Below are positions 47,553 through 56,879 of a DNA stretch of 64,000 nucleotides, one piece after another; the first letter of the stretch is position 1, and the number at the start of each line of letters is the position of its first letter. The position numbers were made by a program, and so were the translations under genes. Source of the stretch: Theileria orientalis strain Shintoku. Taxonomy: Eukaryota > Apicomplexa > Aconoidasida > Piroplasmida > Theileriidae. Location of the stretch: the NCBI RefSeq assembly GCF_000740895.1, contig NC_025262.1:1-64000 (forward strand), in the 5' to 3' direction. The notes under the pieces are model-generated. The model was not told the origin of the DNA, searched no databases, and saw only the letters and a program-made list of their open reading frames with translations.

Positions 47553-50036
47553 TTATACGCTGACCACTTCGCACCACTTTTTGTTTCTTCCCACCTTCAC
47601 AAATTGCTTCTGCGTTCCGTCTACTAGATGCAGGAGCACGTCGTTGATGTATCCTGGGTCGTCGCTTCTGTCAATCTCCACCTTCGTCACGAACTCGTCT
47701 ATGTCCTTCGCTACATAAATCTTATCTTTGTCTCCTGGCGACGCACCCACTTGTACTGATTTGAATTTATGTTCCTCCTTGACTTTGTATATCTCCTTGT
47801 CGTCCTTTCTTCTGAACGTGAACTTGTCTGTTGACTGTTGTTTCGACAGATCCAGGACAATGCCCTTCACCTTCGCCTTGTCATCTTCGACGAATATGTC
47901 CTCTTCCTCCTTCTTCTTCTTCTTCTTCTTCTCTTCCTTCGGTACCTTCGGCTTAACTTCCATCCAAGGTTGTCCTTCGTCGCTTCTATTGAATTGTCGC
48001 ACTTTACCGTTCTGTGAGAACACAATGACGTCAAGTTTATCATTCAGTGTTAACACTCTTACTCCGTACTCTTTCGGGTTGTCTGTGTGCCAAATGATTC
48101 CGTCTTGTATCACAGATCTCATGAGGAATCCGTGTTTCGTCGTGAACGACTCTGTCTTCTTCTCTGCATCAGCTTCGTACTCGACGTAGTCTGTCGAGAA
48201 CGTATCGTCGAGATCTAACTCGAATGGTGGGAAGCCTTCTCCTTTCACCCATCGTCCTCCCTCTCTGTTAAAGTATAATTTTTTTCCATTGTCCAATACG
48301 ATTGCCATTTTCGTTGCCGGTATTGTGTTTCCATCTCCGTTCATCATGACCATTTTTGCGTACTTTTTCTTCTCGGCTCTCCAAATGTCCACCGAGGACT
48401 GGTGCACTCTTGTGAACACAAAATTGTAGTTTGCGCAGTATGATCTGATTTCGTCGTATCCTGCGTAGTAGAACTCGTAACAGCTGTCCTTCTTGTCAAT
48501 GTCCAACTCTAAGTACGGCTGCGTCAGAGTCCAGAATGACCCTCTCTTCTCGTAGTGGTTGATTTTGTTCTTAGACATGTGCACTGACACGAAGCTAGGT
48601 CTGTTTGTACATAGGTTTAGGTATATTACCACCTTCTTGGCGTACTCGTTTTTTGCTGCGTTCCAAATGGGCGTCATGTTGTCTGAGCAGAATGCTGCAC
48701 AGCAGAACGGTCCCACGTACACGTCCTGGAAGACATTGTCAAATTTTGCTGTGAATGTTCCCACATCGTGGTGCTCCAGGTAGTCGTAGAATAGCGTCGG
48801 GTACCTCTTAGCTACGTCGAGGCGTAGTTTAGTTCCTTGTAACGACCATACGTTTTGTGTTCTTGATAAGTGCCTGAAAGTTCCGTCAATGAGCTCAATT
48901 GACACATTTTTCACTGAGGATGTCAGACCGAGCCCATCAAAATGCACCTTTATTGCAATTTGTGTTTTGTCCTTTTGCGACCATATCCTCTCTTCGTTTC
49001 TTGACACGGAGCTGAAACCGAACGACTCTGTCGCTGTGTATGTTCCTATGTCTCCTTCCTTCGAGAAGGTGTATTGTGAGTTTGTCTGCTTGGACTTAAT
49101 GTTGAGTGCAATCGGCATTCTTTCCTTCAAGAGCTGCCGCATATCCTCTACTACTAATCCAGGGAATGCTACACCCTCTTCTTCCTCCTCCGACATTTCT
49201 TCTGCCTCTTCCAGGATCTCATCCTCATCGCGTTCCTCCTCCGTCACCACTCTTGCTGGAGGTGCTACTGGCGCTTCTGGGAAGAACACCCTCAAATATG
49301 GTTCATCGTTTTCATCCTTTAGCACCAGGGCTTTATTGGGGTACCTGCCATCTTGGGTCTCCCACACTACGTGCCTGCCTTTGTATACGATGCCGAACAG
49401 GTATGGGCGTTTAGCGGTATACGTGTGTACATCTTCTACTGAATCGTAATCATAATCATACTCGTCAGTCGTCTCTTTATTTTTGACGTTGAGAATGATA
49501 AGATTCTCGGTATCAACCTCAACGGGTACATGCTCCTCTCTTTCTGGAGCCTTCGGTTTACCTTCGTCTTCGGTTTCCGGGGTATCTGCTGCGAAGTATA
49601 CTCTGAATCTTGATTCCCCATCCACCTTCCTGATTACTACCTTCTTACCGTACTCTTTTACATCTTTGGCTTTCCAAAATGTAACTCCGCGTTTTGTTGC
49701 GGCATTAAACCAACAATTCTCTCTAGCAATAAATCTATGAACATCGTTGTGTACAGAATATGTGTATTGGTTAGTGTTTTGTTTTGCGTTGACGTCTAAA
49801 TTTATAAGTTCTGACTCAGATCCGGGAATTGATTGGGAAGAACCTTGTCTAGCCAGTTTTACACTGCTTGGGCCTTTAGTTTTACTATACGTTGTGCTGG
49901 CCACTGATTTCGTGGTCTCTTGTTCAGTTCCGGACTCGCTAGTATCGGAATCGGCATTTACTACTGTACCAAACCTCTTCCCATGCCATAGAATAATATA
50001 TATCAACAAGTAGGGTGATATACTACATAATTTCAT
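47553..50036 (-). CDS. SVSP-type secreted FAINT-repeat protein B3 (827 aa)
   Basis: Class-B signal peptide (MKLCSISPYLLIYIILWHGK). After a short Ser/Thr/Glu-rich stretch it has seven FAINT domains almost back to back. Each starts with a strand such as LINLDV, LIILNV, IALNIK, LRLDVA, LELDID, FELDLD or IVLDLS. Only short acidic linkers separate them, plus a KKKKKKKEEED run at about 698-710. It lacks the long repetitive linkers and the His-rich block of B1 and B2, so it is the compact form of class B. CCCCCAT lies 49 bp upstream. Secreted family member; function unknown. Confidence 0.92.
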   Translation of the reverse strand: MKLCSISPYLLIYIILWHGKRFGTVVNADSDTSESGTEQETTKSVASTTYSKTKGPSSVKLARQGSSQSIPGSESELINLDVNAKQNTNQYTYSVHNDVHRFIARENCWFNAATKRGVTFWKAKDVKEYGKKVVIRKVDGESRFRVYFAADTPETEDEGKPKAPEREEHVPVEVDTENLIILNVKNKETTDEYDYDYDSVEDVHTYTAKRPYLFGIVYKGRHVVWETQDGRYPNKALVLKDENDEPYLRVFFPEAPVAPPARVVTEEERDEDEILEEAEEMSEEEEEGVAFPGLVVEDMRQLLKERMPIALNIKSKQTNSQYTFSKEGDIGTYTATESFGFSSVSRNEERIWSQKDKTQIAIKVHFDGLGLTSSVKNVSIELIDGTFRHLSRTQNVWSLQGTKLRLDVAKRYPTLFYDYLEHHDVGTFTAKFDNVFQDVYVGPFCCAAFCSDNMTPIWNAAKNEYAKKVVIYLNLCTNRPSFVSVHMSKNKINHYEKRGSFWTLTQPYLELDIDKKDSCYEFYYAGYDEIRSYCANYNFVFTRVHQSSVDIWRAEKKKYAKMVMMNGDGNTIPATKMAIVLDNGKKLYFNREGGRWVKGEGFPPFELDLDDTFSTDYVEYEADAEKKTESFTTKHGFLMRSVIQDGIIWHTDNPKEYGVRVLTLNDKLDVIVFSQNGKVRQFNRSDEGQPWMEVKPKVPKEEKKKKKKKEEEDIFVEDDKAKVKGIVLDLSKQQSTDKFTFRRKDDKEIYKVKEEHKFKSVQVGASPGDKDKIYVAKDIDEFVTKVEIDRSDDPGYINDVLLHLVDGTQKQFVKVGRNKKWCEVVSV

Positions 50037-51046
50037 TCAGTGGCGCATAGGACAAACAAAGTTTATTATAAATCTTCGACTTCCATGGGGGGAATTAGAC
50101 AAACCATAATTATTGTCTACCTAGATCTTAACAAACCCTTTTTTCATTACTTTTTGGCCTTCTGCTAAATTCTACTTTTTCTTATGTCCTTAATGGTCCC
50201 GTTATTTCCGATTTTTACCCCCGAATTGTCATTAAACCGTCCTACAACTTTCGACACATCTTCCTTCATCATAATTCCTTTTACCAACTTTACACTATCG
50301 AGTTAAAGGGTTTGACTATATTTTTATGTATTTATGATATTATTTTAATATGTTATTCCATATCGGCCCATCTTTTCTTTTTCTTGTGTGCCGCTTACAC
50401 CCTTCCCACTTACCCATCTGCACCTTTACTGTGTATACAATATACATTAATTTTATATTATATTATGTTAATTTTCATTAACATTTTGCGATTTCATGGA
50501 TTAACTCCATCTGTGCGCGCTCACTTTTTGCGATACACAGTATCCTGTGTATCTTCACTGGTATCGTGGAATTCTGGATTCCATTAACCAACATCGACCT
50601 TTCCTCATTTTACAGCCGTTGATCTAATTCCTCTGTGTGATTTATGTTGTAAACTCGGTGTTCGGTCGATTCGACTGAAGCTGATCCGACGATCTGCTTT
50701 AGTCACAATTTTCCCTGTTTTGTACGGCTTGAAACAGCCATACTGTTTAAATCTATATAACAACTTAAATCTTTTTTACCCTTGATTCTTCGTGTGTGTG
50801 AATCAAATGAACTTTACGAAGCCCGCTGCGTTGACTGTTATACGGACCACACATAGTTTTAGTAGGATGCTTTCTCCCACGCTTCATTTTCGTATACATC
50901 TCTTTACTACATTTTCAGGCTCTTTTTGCGGTGTTTTAATTTCAAACATCCGACGGCCTTATTTACACAATTGTTGACTTACAAATCCTTTTCCTTCGGT
51001 CTTGAGATTAATTCTTGTTCAGGTAGTTACTAGTGCTTTAGTTTCG
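50037..51046. other. Intergenic region B3/A3
   Basis: Upstream of B3 and downstream of A3; C/T-rich on the plus strand at 50100-50600. Contains the CCCCCAT element at 50085-50092. The hydrophobic frame at 50312-50587 has no ATG start and is composition-driven. No gene supported. Confidence 0.6.
50085..50092 (-). promoter_or_regulatory. CCCCCCAT element upstream of SVSP B3
   Basis: CCCCCCAT on the minus strand, with its AT end 49 bp from the first base of the ATG, as in B1 and B2. Confidence 0.5.
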
Positions 51047-54000
51047 TTAAAATGCCACTTCCTTCCACGTTTTTTCGTCCGTTTTTGTGAAGTGCTTCTT
51101 CTTTCCGTTCACGAGCTCTATGTACACAAGCTTCGCGTTCCTCGCAGGCTCCACCTTCAGTTTCAGGATGTAGTTGAAGAAGTCGTTGGTGTCATGTATT
51201 TTCACGTTTCCGCACTTCAGCGGATTGATCGAGTAGTGATGTTTCGGCTCGTAGGTCGCGTACGACGACTGGTCGTTGTACTCGATTTCGTCCATCGGCT
51301 CGAAGTCTTCCAGGTCGACTTCCAGCGGCACTGGTCTTCTGCTGTAGATCAGGTTCATTTCCTCCTTCGGGCCGTATCTGAAGAGCAGACCCGCGATGTC
51401 GAAGTCCACTATTACCAGGAGCTTACCCTTCATGAAATGTATCTTTTTCGGGTACAGTTCCCAGTACTTCTCCTTGTCGTATTTCCACAGCGACCTTGCC
51501 CCGTACTTAACCTCCAGGCACTTTTTGTCCTTCTTCAGCTCGTATATCTTGTCTTCTCCTTCCTCTTTCACTTCATATCCGCTTTCTTCTCCTTCACTCA
51601 GGCCTTCCACTGTTATATGCACCTTTTCATGGGTGAACGTCTTCAGGAGCTCCTCGTGCATTCTCTTCATCTCTTCCATCTTGTTTTCGTCCAGGTTTTT
51701 CGTCACGTCTATTGTCTTTATTGCTGATTCGTCTGTTGCTTCCACCCACGGGTTCTTCTTTCCCTGTTTTCTGAATATTCTCGGTCCTGATGGCAGGTAC
51801 AGCGTCAGCTCCTTGTTTTGCGTCCTTGCTCCTCGCAGCATTGCTCTTTTGCAGTAGTTCGGCGTCTTTGCTTCCCACAGGACCACGTTTCTGTCCACCA
51901 CCTTCTTTATCTTAAAGTCGTGGTTCGCTACGTAGTATTGGAACTTTCCTTGCAGCGTGAAGTCTATTTGGAGCGTGCTTTCTATCTTGCTTATGTCCAG
52001 TGCCACATCCTTCGAGATCTCTCTCCACTTGCTGAAGAAGGTCGGCCTTGAGAAGTGTCTGATCTGTCCGTTGACCAGGTATATTGTCACGTTGCTCGGC
52101 GTCGAGTTTGCTCCCGTTCCGTCGATCACCACCAGGATTGCGCACTCTTCTTCCTTTTCTGCGTTCCATATCACTTCTCCTTCGCTGAACTTCCACACGA
52201 GCGGACTTTGGTATATTCTTTTGAAGACGAAGTCGTACTTCGGCGAGTACGTTCCCGTGTCGTAGACCTTGTATTCGTATCTGTAGCACGTCTCCTTCAC
52301 GTTTACGTCCAGGGAGATTTTATGCGAGATTTCTCTCCACGGGTGGAACCTCGACTTTCTGTAGAAGTGCTTATAGGTTCCGTTTTCCAGGTACATTGAG
52401 ACGTGCTTGATTCTCGCCATGAACGCCGTTCCGTCTCTGATGACCTTTTTCGAGTACTCTGCTTTATCGTGCGAGGTGTGTATTTCCTTTGTTGTTGGCG
52501 TGCACCATGAGAGTACCTCGTTCATTGCCGTGTTGTCGCTGATTCCCTTGAATATGAAGTTTGACTTCGGCGTGTATGTTGCTTCGTCGAAGCCTATGTT
52601 ATAGTCGAACTTAAAATCTACTGAGGTTCTGTTTATGTTAAGCTGTATTTCCGGGTCCATTTTCCTCCAGCCCTTCCGCGTCTTATTGAAGTGTATGATT
52701 TTTCCGTCCGTCAGGTACACGGTTACATTTTTCGTTGTAGTCATTAGGCTCAATCCGTCCATTATGACTTTGTTTGCGTACTCCTCTTTCTCTGACTTCC
52801 TCCATATTTGATCATTTCCTGATGTTACTAGTTTAAATGCCTTTCCAGCCTTTGGCAGGTACGTTGCGATATTATCTTGGACCAGGAACCCTAATTCTTC
52901 TGTTGTTTTCTTCGTGGTTATGTCGAGTATTATTGGCTCGGGTGGCTTCTCTTCCTCTTTCCTCTCTATGATCTCCATATCTTCTTCAGGTTCTACCTTT
53001 GGCACTTCTGGTGGTGGCTTCACTTCTGGTTTTGGCACCACTTTCGGCAGTTCTCGGGGCGGCAACGCTTCCGGCACCTCTGGTATCGGCTTCACTCTGG
53101 GCACTTCTAGCTCTGGCTTCTCCTCCGGCGGGTAGCTTACTCTAAACACTGGCTTTCCTCTTCGGTCGTACAGCATCATTATGTTGTCAGGGTACCTTTC
53201 CTCTTCTTCCTCCGGTTCTCTGTACCTTTTACTCAGCACGTACATTTCTTCTCCTACTGCCATTTCTACCTTTTCTCTTCTGCGGGGGTCTATGATGTGC
53301 AACGTCAGCTCTTCTCGTGGGCCCAGTGTCGGCGGTTTTGCTTGTTCCAGCTCCTCTTTGATACTTCTTACTATTGCTGTTGTTGCGTGTTCGTACTCTC
53401 TTTCATAGTCTCGTGGGTAATACACTCTCAGTACTGGACTTCCTTTTTCGTCATGTCTTATAAGCACTTTGTCTGAATAGATATTATCCTTCGCCTTCCA
53501 TAACACCTTTGTACCGCTTTTAACTGTATCTATTAGGTGTGGGCTAATTGCTGTGTATATGTTTCTATTTCTTCTAACATTTCTTATGAATACTATCCTC
53601 GAACTACTTCTTTTTTCATTTATATCTACTGTGACATATTCTATTGGTTCTTGTCTTCTTGTCTCTATGTATTCATATACTTCTGTTAATTGTGGTGGCT
53701 CACGATATTCCTTGTAAAATTGTACATAGGCATTTTTTACTCCTTTTTCGTCGTAATACAGCACAACTCTATCTGAATACGGCGGTTCTTTTCCTTCCCA
53801 CACGTATTTACTTCCTTTTGTTATTTTACTTATTAGGAATCCTGGTCTACAATTGAAGGACTCTGTTCCGTCCGGCTCTACTAGGTATATTATCTCCTTA
53901 GTTGAGCTGGTGTATGTTACGTCGAGTGCCACTAAGAGTTCGTCTCCTGGGAACCTTATATCTACCACCTTTGCTCCTTGGTAGTTAACTCCAATTATCA

Positions 54001-55084
54001 CCCTATATGGGTACTCTCCTTCTTGGTGTTTCCACAGTTCTGTATCTCCTTCTAGCACCTTATATATCAAATATCCCATTTTACACGTCAGTGTCTGCGA
54101 GCCGTCGATTTCCACCTTGTGAATCACCTTGCTCGTGGTGTATGTTTTATTGACGTCCAGGGCTATGAGTTTGACCGACTCGTCTTCGGTGATTGCGCTC
54201 AGTGCGTCCAGATGCTCTTCTATTGGTGCTAGGTATCCTTCGGTTTCAAAGGTTGGGATTGGTTCTCCCGGTTCTGGTGTGGTGTCTGCTACACCAAATC
54301 CACTCGACGTCTCACTCACTTGCTCTTCTAACTCTGGATAATATACTCTCAGAATCGGATTTCCTTGTTCGTCGTGCCTAATAAGCACCTTATCTGAAAA
54401 GATACATTCGTTGGGGGTCCACAACACTTCGTCACCGCTCTTGACCATATCTATCAGGTACGGGCTCACTGCTCTGAATGTTTCCGTGTTATTCAAAGCA
54501 TCCCTCTCGTATACTATATAGGGGCTGCTTACTTTAGCGTCAATGTCGACCGTCAGGAAATATTCTGAGCCTCTTCTCTTCATCTGGCATTGTGACCCCT
54601 TTTTGGATTCTTCTGAGCTTGAGTGGCTTGTTTCGTCCGAGGGTTTTCTTCTATATTGGCTTCGTCGCTCTGACTTACTGCTCGTTGTATATGAAGAAAT
54701 TGAAGAAGTTTCTGCTTCCGAATCTCTTGACCTTTGGCTGATTAAACTATCTTTTTTACGGTTTTTATCTCCGTGGTGTCCGTTGTATAATATGTGTTTG
54801 TTTGTGTTATTGTTTTGGTTTTGGGCTTGTACTAATAACCCCTCCGGGATACTGATTCTACGTGAATTTGAATCGTTACAGTGATGTGATAGTTGTGTTA
54901 CATTTAAAGCTGATTGATGCGATCGTTCATTATGTGAATTTGAACGTTGTTGATTGGATGTTAATGACTCTTGTGATAGTGAAATCCGTTTTCTTTTATC
55001 AAATTCTTCCGCATCAATGAACTTTTTGCCGTAACACAGCAACAGATATATCAATAACGATCTAACTGTCCTGCGTACGTACAT
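51047..55084 (-). CDS. SVSP-type secreted FAINT-repeat protein A3 (1345 aa)
   Basis: Class-A-like signal peptide (MYVRRTVRSLLIYLLLCYGK then KFIDAEE). Residues about 30-170 are Ser/Asn/Arg-rich and disordered. From about 175 there are roughly eleven FAINT domains, the fifth degenerate, with a Pro/Glu/Val-rich linker at about 659-709 (VPKPEVKPPPEVPKVEPEED). The last two domains are the more divergent type with CLEVKYG and KKIHFMKGKL. It has the most FAINT domains in the window and few repeats. Its 5' flank does not share the conserved block of A1 and A2. It is the last gene of the minus-strand cluster and starts about 1.8 kb from the divergent membrane-protein gene. Secreted family member; function unknown. 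Confidence 0.92.
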   Translation of the reverse strand: MYVRRTVRSLLIYLLLCYGKKFIDAEEFDKRKRISLSQESLTSNQQRSNSHNERSHQSALNVTQLSHHCNDSNSRRISIPEGLLVQAQNQNNNTNKHILYNGHHGDKNRKKDSLISQRSRDSEAETSSISSYTTSSKSERRSQYRRKPSDETSHSSSEESKKGSQCQMKRRGSEYFLTVDIDAKVSSPYIVYERDALNNTETFRAVSPYLIDMVKSGDEVLWTPNECIFSDKVLIRHDEQGNPILRVYYPELEEQVSETSSGFGVADTTPEPGEPIPTFETEGYLAPIEEHLDALSAITEDESVKLIALDVNKTYTTSKVIHKVEIDGSQTLTCKMGYLIYKVLEGDTELWKHQEGEYPYRVIIGVNYQGAKVVDIRFPGDELLVALDVTYTSSTKEIIYLVEPDGTESFNCRPGFLISKITKGSKYVWEGKEPPYSDRVVLYYDEKGVKNAYVQFYKEYREPPQLTEVYEYIETRRQEPIEYVTVDINEKRSSSRIVFIRNVRRNRNIYTAISPHLIDTVKSGTKVLWKAKDNIYSDKVLIRHDEKGSPVLRVYYPRDYEREYEHATTAIVRSIKEELEQAKPPTLGPREELTLHIIDPRRREKVEMAVGEEMYVLSKRYREPEEEEERYPDNIMMLYDRRGKPVFRVSYPPEEKPELEVPRVKPIPEVPEALPPRELPKVVPKPEVKPPPEVPKVEPEEDMEIIERKEEEKPPEPIILDITTKKTTEELGFLVQDNIATYLPKAGKAFKLVTSGNDQIWRKSEKEEYANKVIMDGLSLMTTTKNVTVYLTDGKIIHFNKTRKGWRKMDPEIQLNINRTSVDFKFDYNIGFDEATYTPKSNFIFKGISDNTAMNEVLSWCTPTTKEIHTSHDKAEYSKKVIRDGTAFMARIKHVSMYLENGTYKHFYRKSRFHPWREISHKISLDVNVKETCYRYEYKVYDTGTYSPKYDFVFKRIYQSPLVWKFSEGEVIWNAEKEEECAILVVIDGTGANSTPSNVTIYLVNGQIRHFSRPTFFSKWREISKDVALDISKIESTLQIDFTLQGKFQYYVANHDFKIKKVVDRNVVLWEAKTPNYCKRAMLRGARTQNKELTLYLPSGPRIFRKQGKKNPWVEATDESAIKTIDVTKNLDENKMEEMKRMHEELLKTFTHEKVHITVEGLSEGEESGYEVKEEGEDKIYELKKDKKCLEVKYGARSLWKYDKEKYWELYPKKIHFMKGKLLVIVDFDIAGLLFRYGPKEEMNLIYSRRPVPLEVDLEDFEPMDEIEYNDQSSYATYEPKHHYSINPLKCGNVKIHDTNDFFNYILKLKVEPARNAKLVYIELVNGKKKHFTKTDEKTWKEVAF

Positions 55085-56879
55085 TCATTTTTGCTAAAAA
55101 CAAAAAATTAAAAGAATTTCTACTTTATGGTGGTGAAGTGGTCTCAAACCCTAATAAATAATGCGATAATGGGCATTTTATAAATCTAATCTCTCAGTTT
55201 TCTCATAGAAAAGAGTTTATATATGAGTTCCATAACCTTTTAAAAGAAATATTAAACAATATCTTCAAAGATTAGAAATGCACTGTCTGAATGAGCTGAA
55301 AATCGGAAAATCCGTGATTCCAGACAGGCATTTCAATTATGGAAAAATTTTCTCTTTAGTATAACCTCGTTTGATTCTATTAAAATGAAATTTTATTTAC
55401 GTTTATGTCCATCGATCACTTCGTTGCGATATCGTTGAGAAAGGCGTGTATATTCCCTATATTTTTAAATTAATAACATTTTGTGATATTTGTGACTTTA
55501 TTTGTAACAACAACTTGATAATTTATGGCTATTTTATATCCTATATTTTACAATTTTCTGTAAATTTGGGCATTTTATTGGCTGTGAGTTGATTCAAATA
55601 GATTACTCTTGATGTTGAATATCATAATGTTTTGAATATCTATATTAGTGTAATAGTTGCCAATATATGACCGTACATATTAATTTATCATACTATTGAT
55701 TGTCTTGATGCATCCCCCATTTCATAATAAAAAAATTACAATTAATTCATTATTTTTATAACTTTTATACCATATTTTTCTTTTTATGGCTATAATTTAT
55801 TTTTTGTCTCAAATTAATTCACAAAAACTGTGTACTTATTATCAATTTCATTTTCATTTCTCTTATAAGATTCTCAACACATTTCTTCTTATTTCGTTGA
55901 GAAACCATTTTTTATATATTTTATTTTATAGTGTTTTGTAAAATATATTTTTAAATATATTTAATCAATTTTTTTACAATTAATTGTATATTATTCTTAT
56001 TGAAGAATTTATTATTTATATTTGTATAAACCTTGACCTTTCATAAAATATATTATAAATGGATGAAATATATATAATACACATTATCAGTTCGTTTAAA
56101 GTTTATTTTTAATATAATTATATTTTGTAATGTGATTTAATTATACAGATTCGACAATTAAATTAAATAATTTATTAGACCACAAAAAAACGTTAAAATA
56201 TTATATAAACCATAAAATAATGTTTGTCAGATTATTCGTGTAAAAAATATCAACTTTTAACCCTTAACGTGAAACAAATAAAATCCACAATAAGGTAAAA
56301 TTATTTAAGAGGATAAAAATAAAATTAAATTAAAAGGACCGACATTGTTTATAGAATGTTATACAAATCAAATTATATGACATATGAATGGATAAATTTA
56401 ACAAAAGTGTGTATCAATACTAATTATTCATTACCTCTCCCTAGTGGGGACTCGAAATGATGAATTATCCTTATTTTATTTATATTAGTTTTTTATTTAT
56501 AATTTTATTCCTTAAAAATTGGGAATTTGTGTAATTTATTATAATATGGGTTTAAAATAATTTTTTTATTTTGATATTCCCCTATTTTGGGTTTTGTTTT
56601 TATTATTTGGGCTTATTAATTATCAATCGCCCATGGATTTATCGGAAATTTGTTTATTAAACAAAATGTAGTCATTTTTGTTCAATAAAAACTTATAATT
56701 TATAATGTGTATTTTGTTTTAATATTATTATACTTTAATTTTTATCGCACTGTAAATTATTTTAAACCTATCTGTTACTCAAATGTAATTGGTTTTATCA
56801 AGATTTAATCAGAATGCATTTTGTTTTATAGGATAGGACTCTCATCACCTTGTAACATATTTAAACCCATTTTCAGTTA
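55085..56879. other. Very AT-rich divergent intergenic region (strand switch)
   Basis: About 1.8 kb between divergently read genes, the longest AT-dense stretch after the one at 23.4-25.6 kb. It is made of A/T runs with no frame of note. It must hold the promoters of A3 and of the membrane protein. Nothing else seen. Confidence 0.7.

Noticed and set aside
50312..50587. 91-codon hydrophobic plus-strand frame
   Set aside because: No ATG start and composition-driven; lies in the upstream region of SVSP B3.
55140..55160. AAACCCTAA next to the A3 promoter as an internal telomere remnant
   Set aside because: A single unit in AT-rich DNA is expected by chance.
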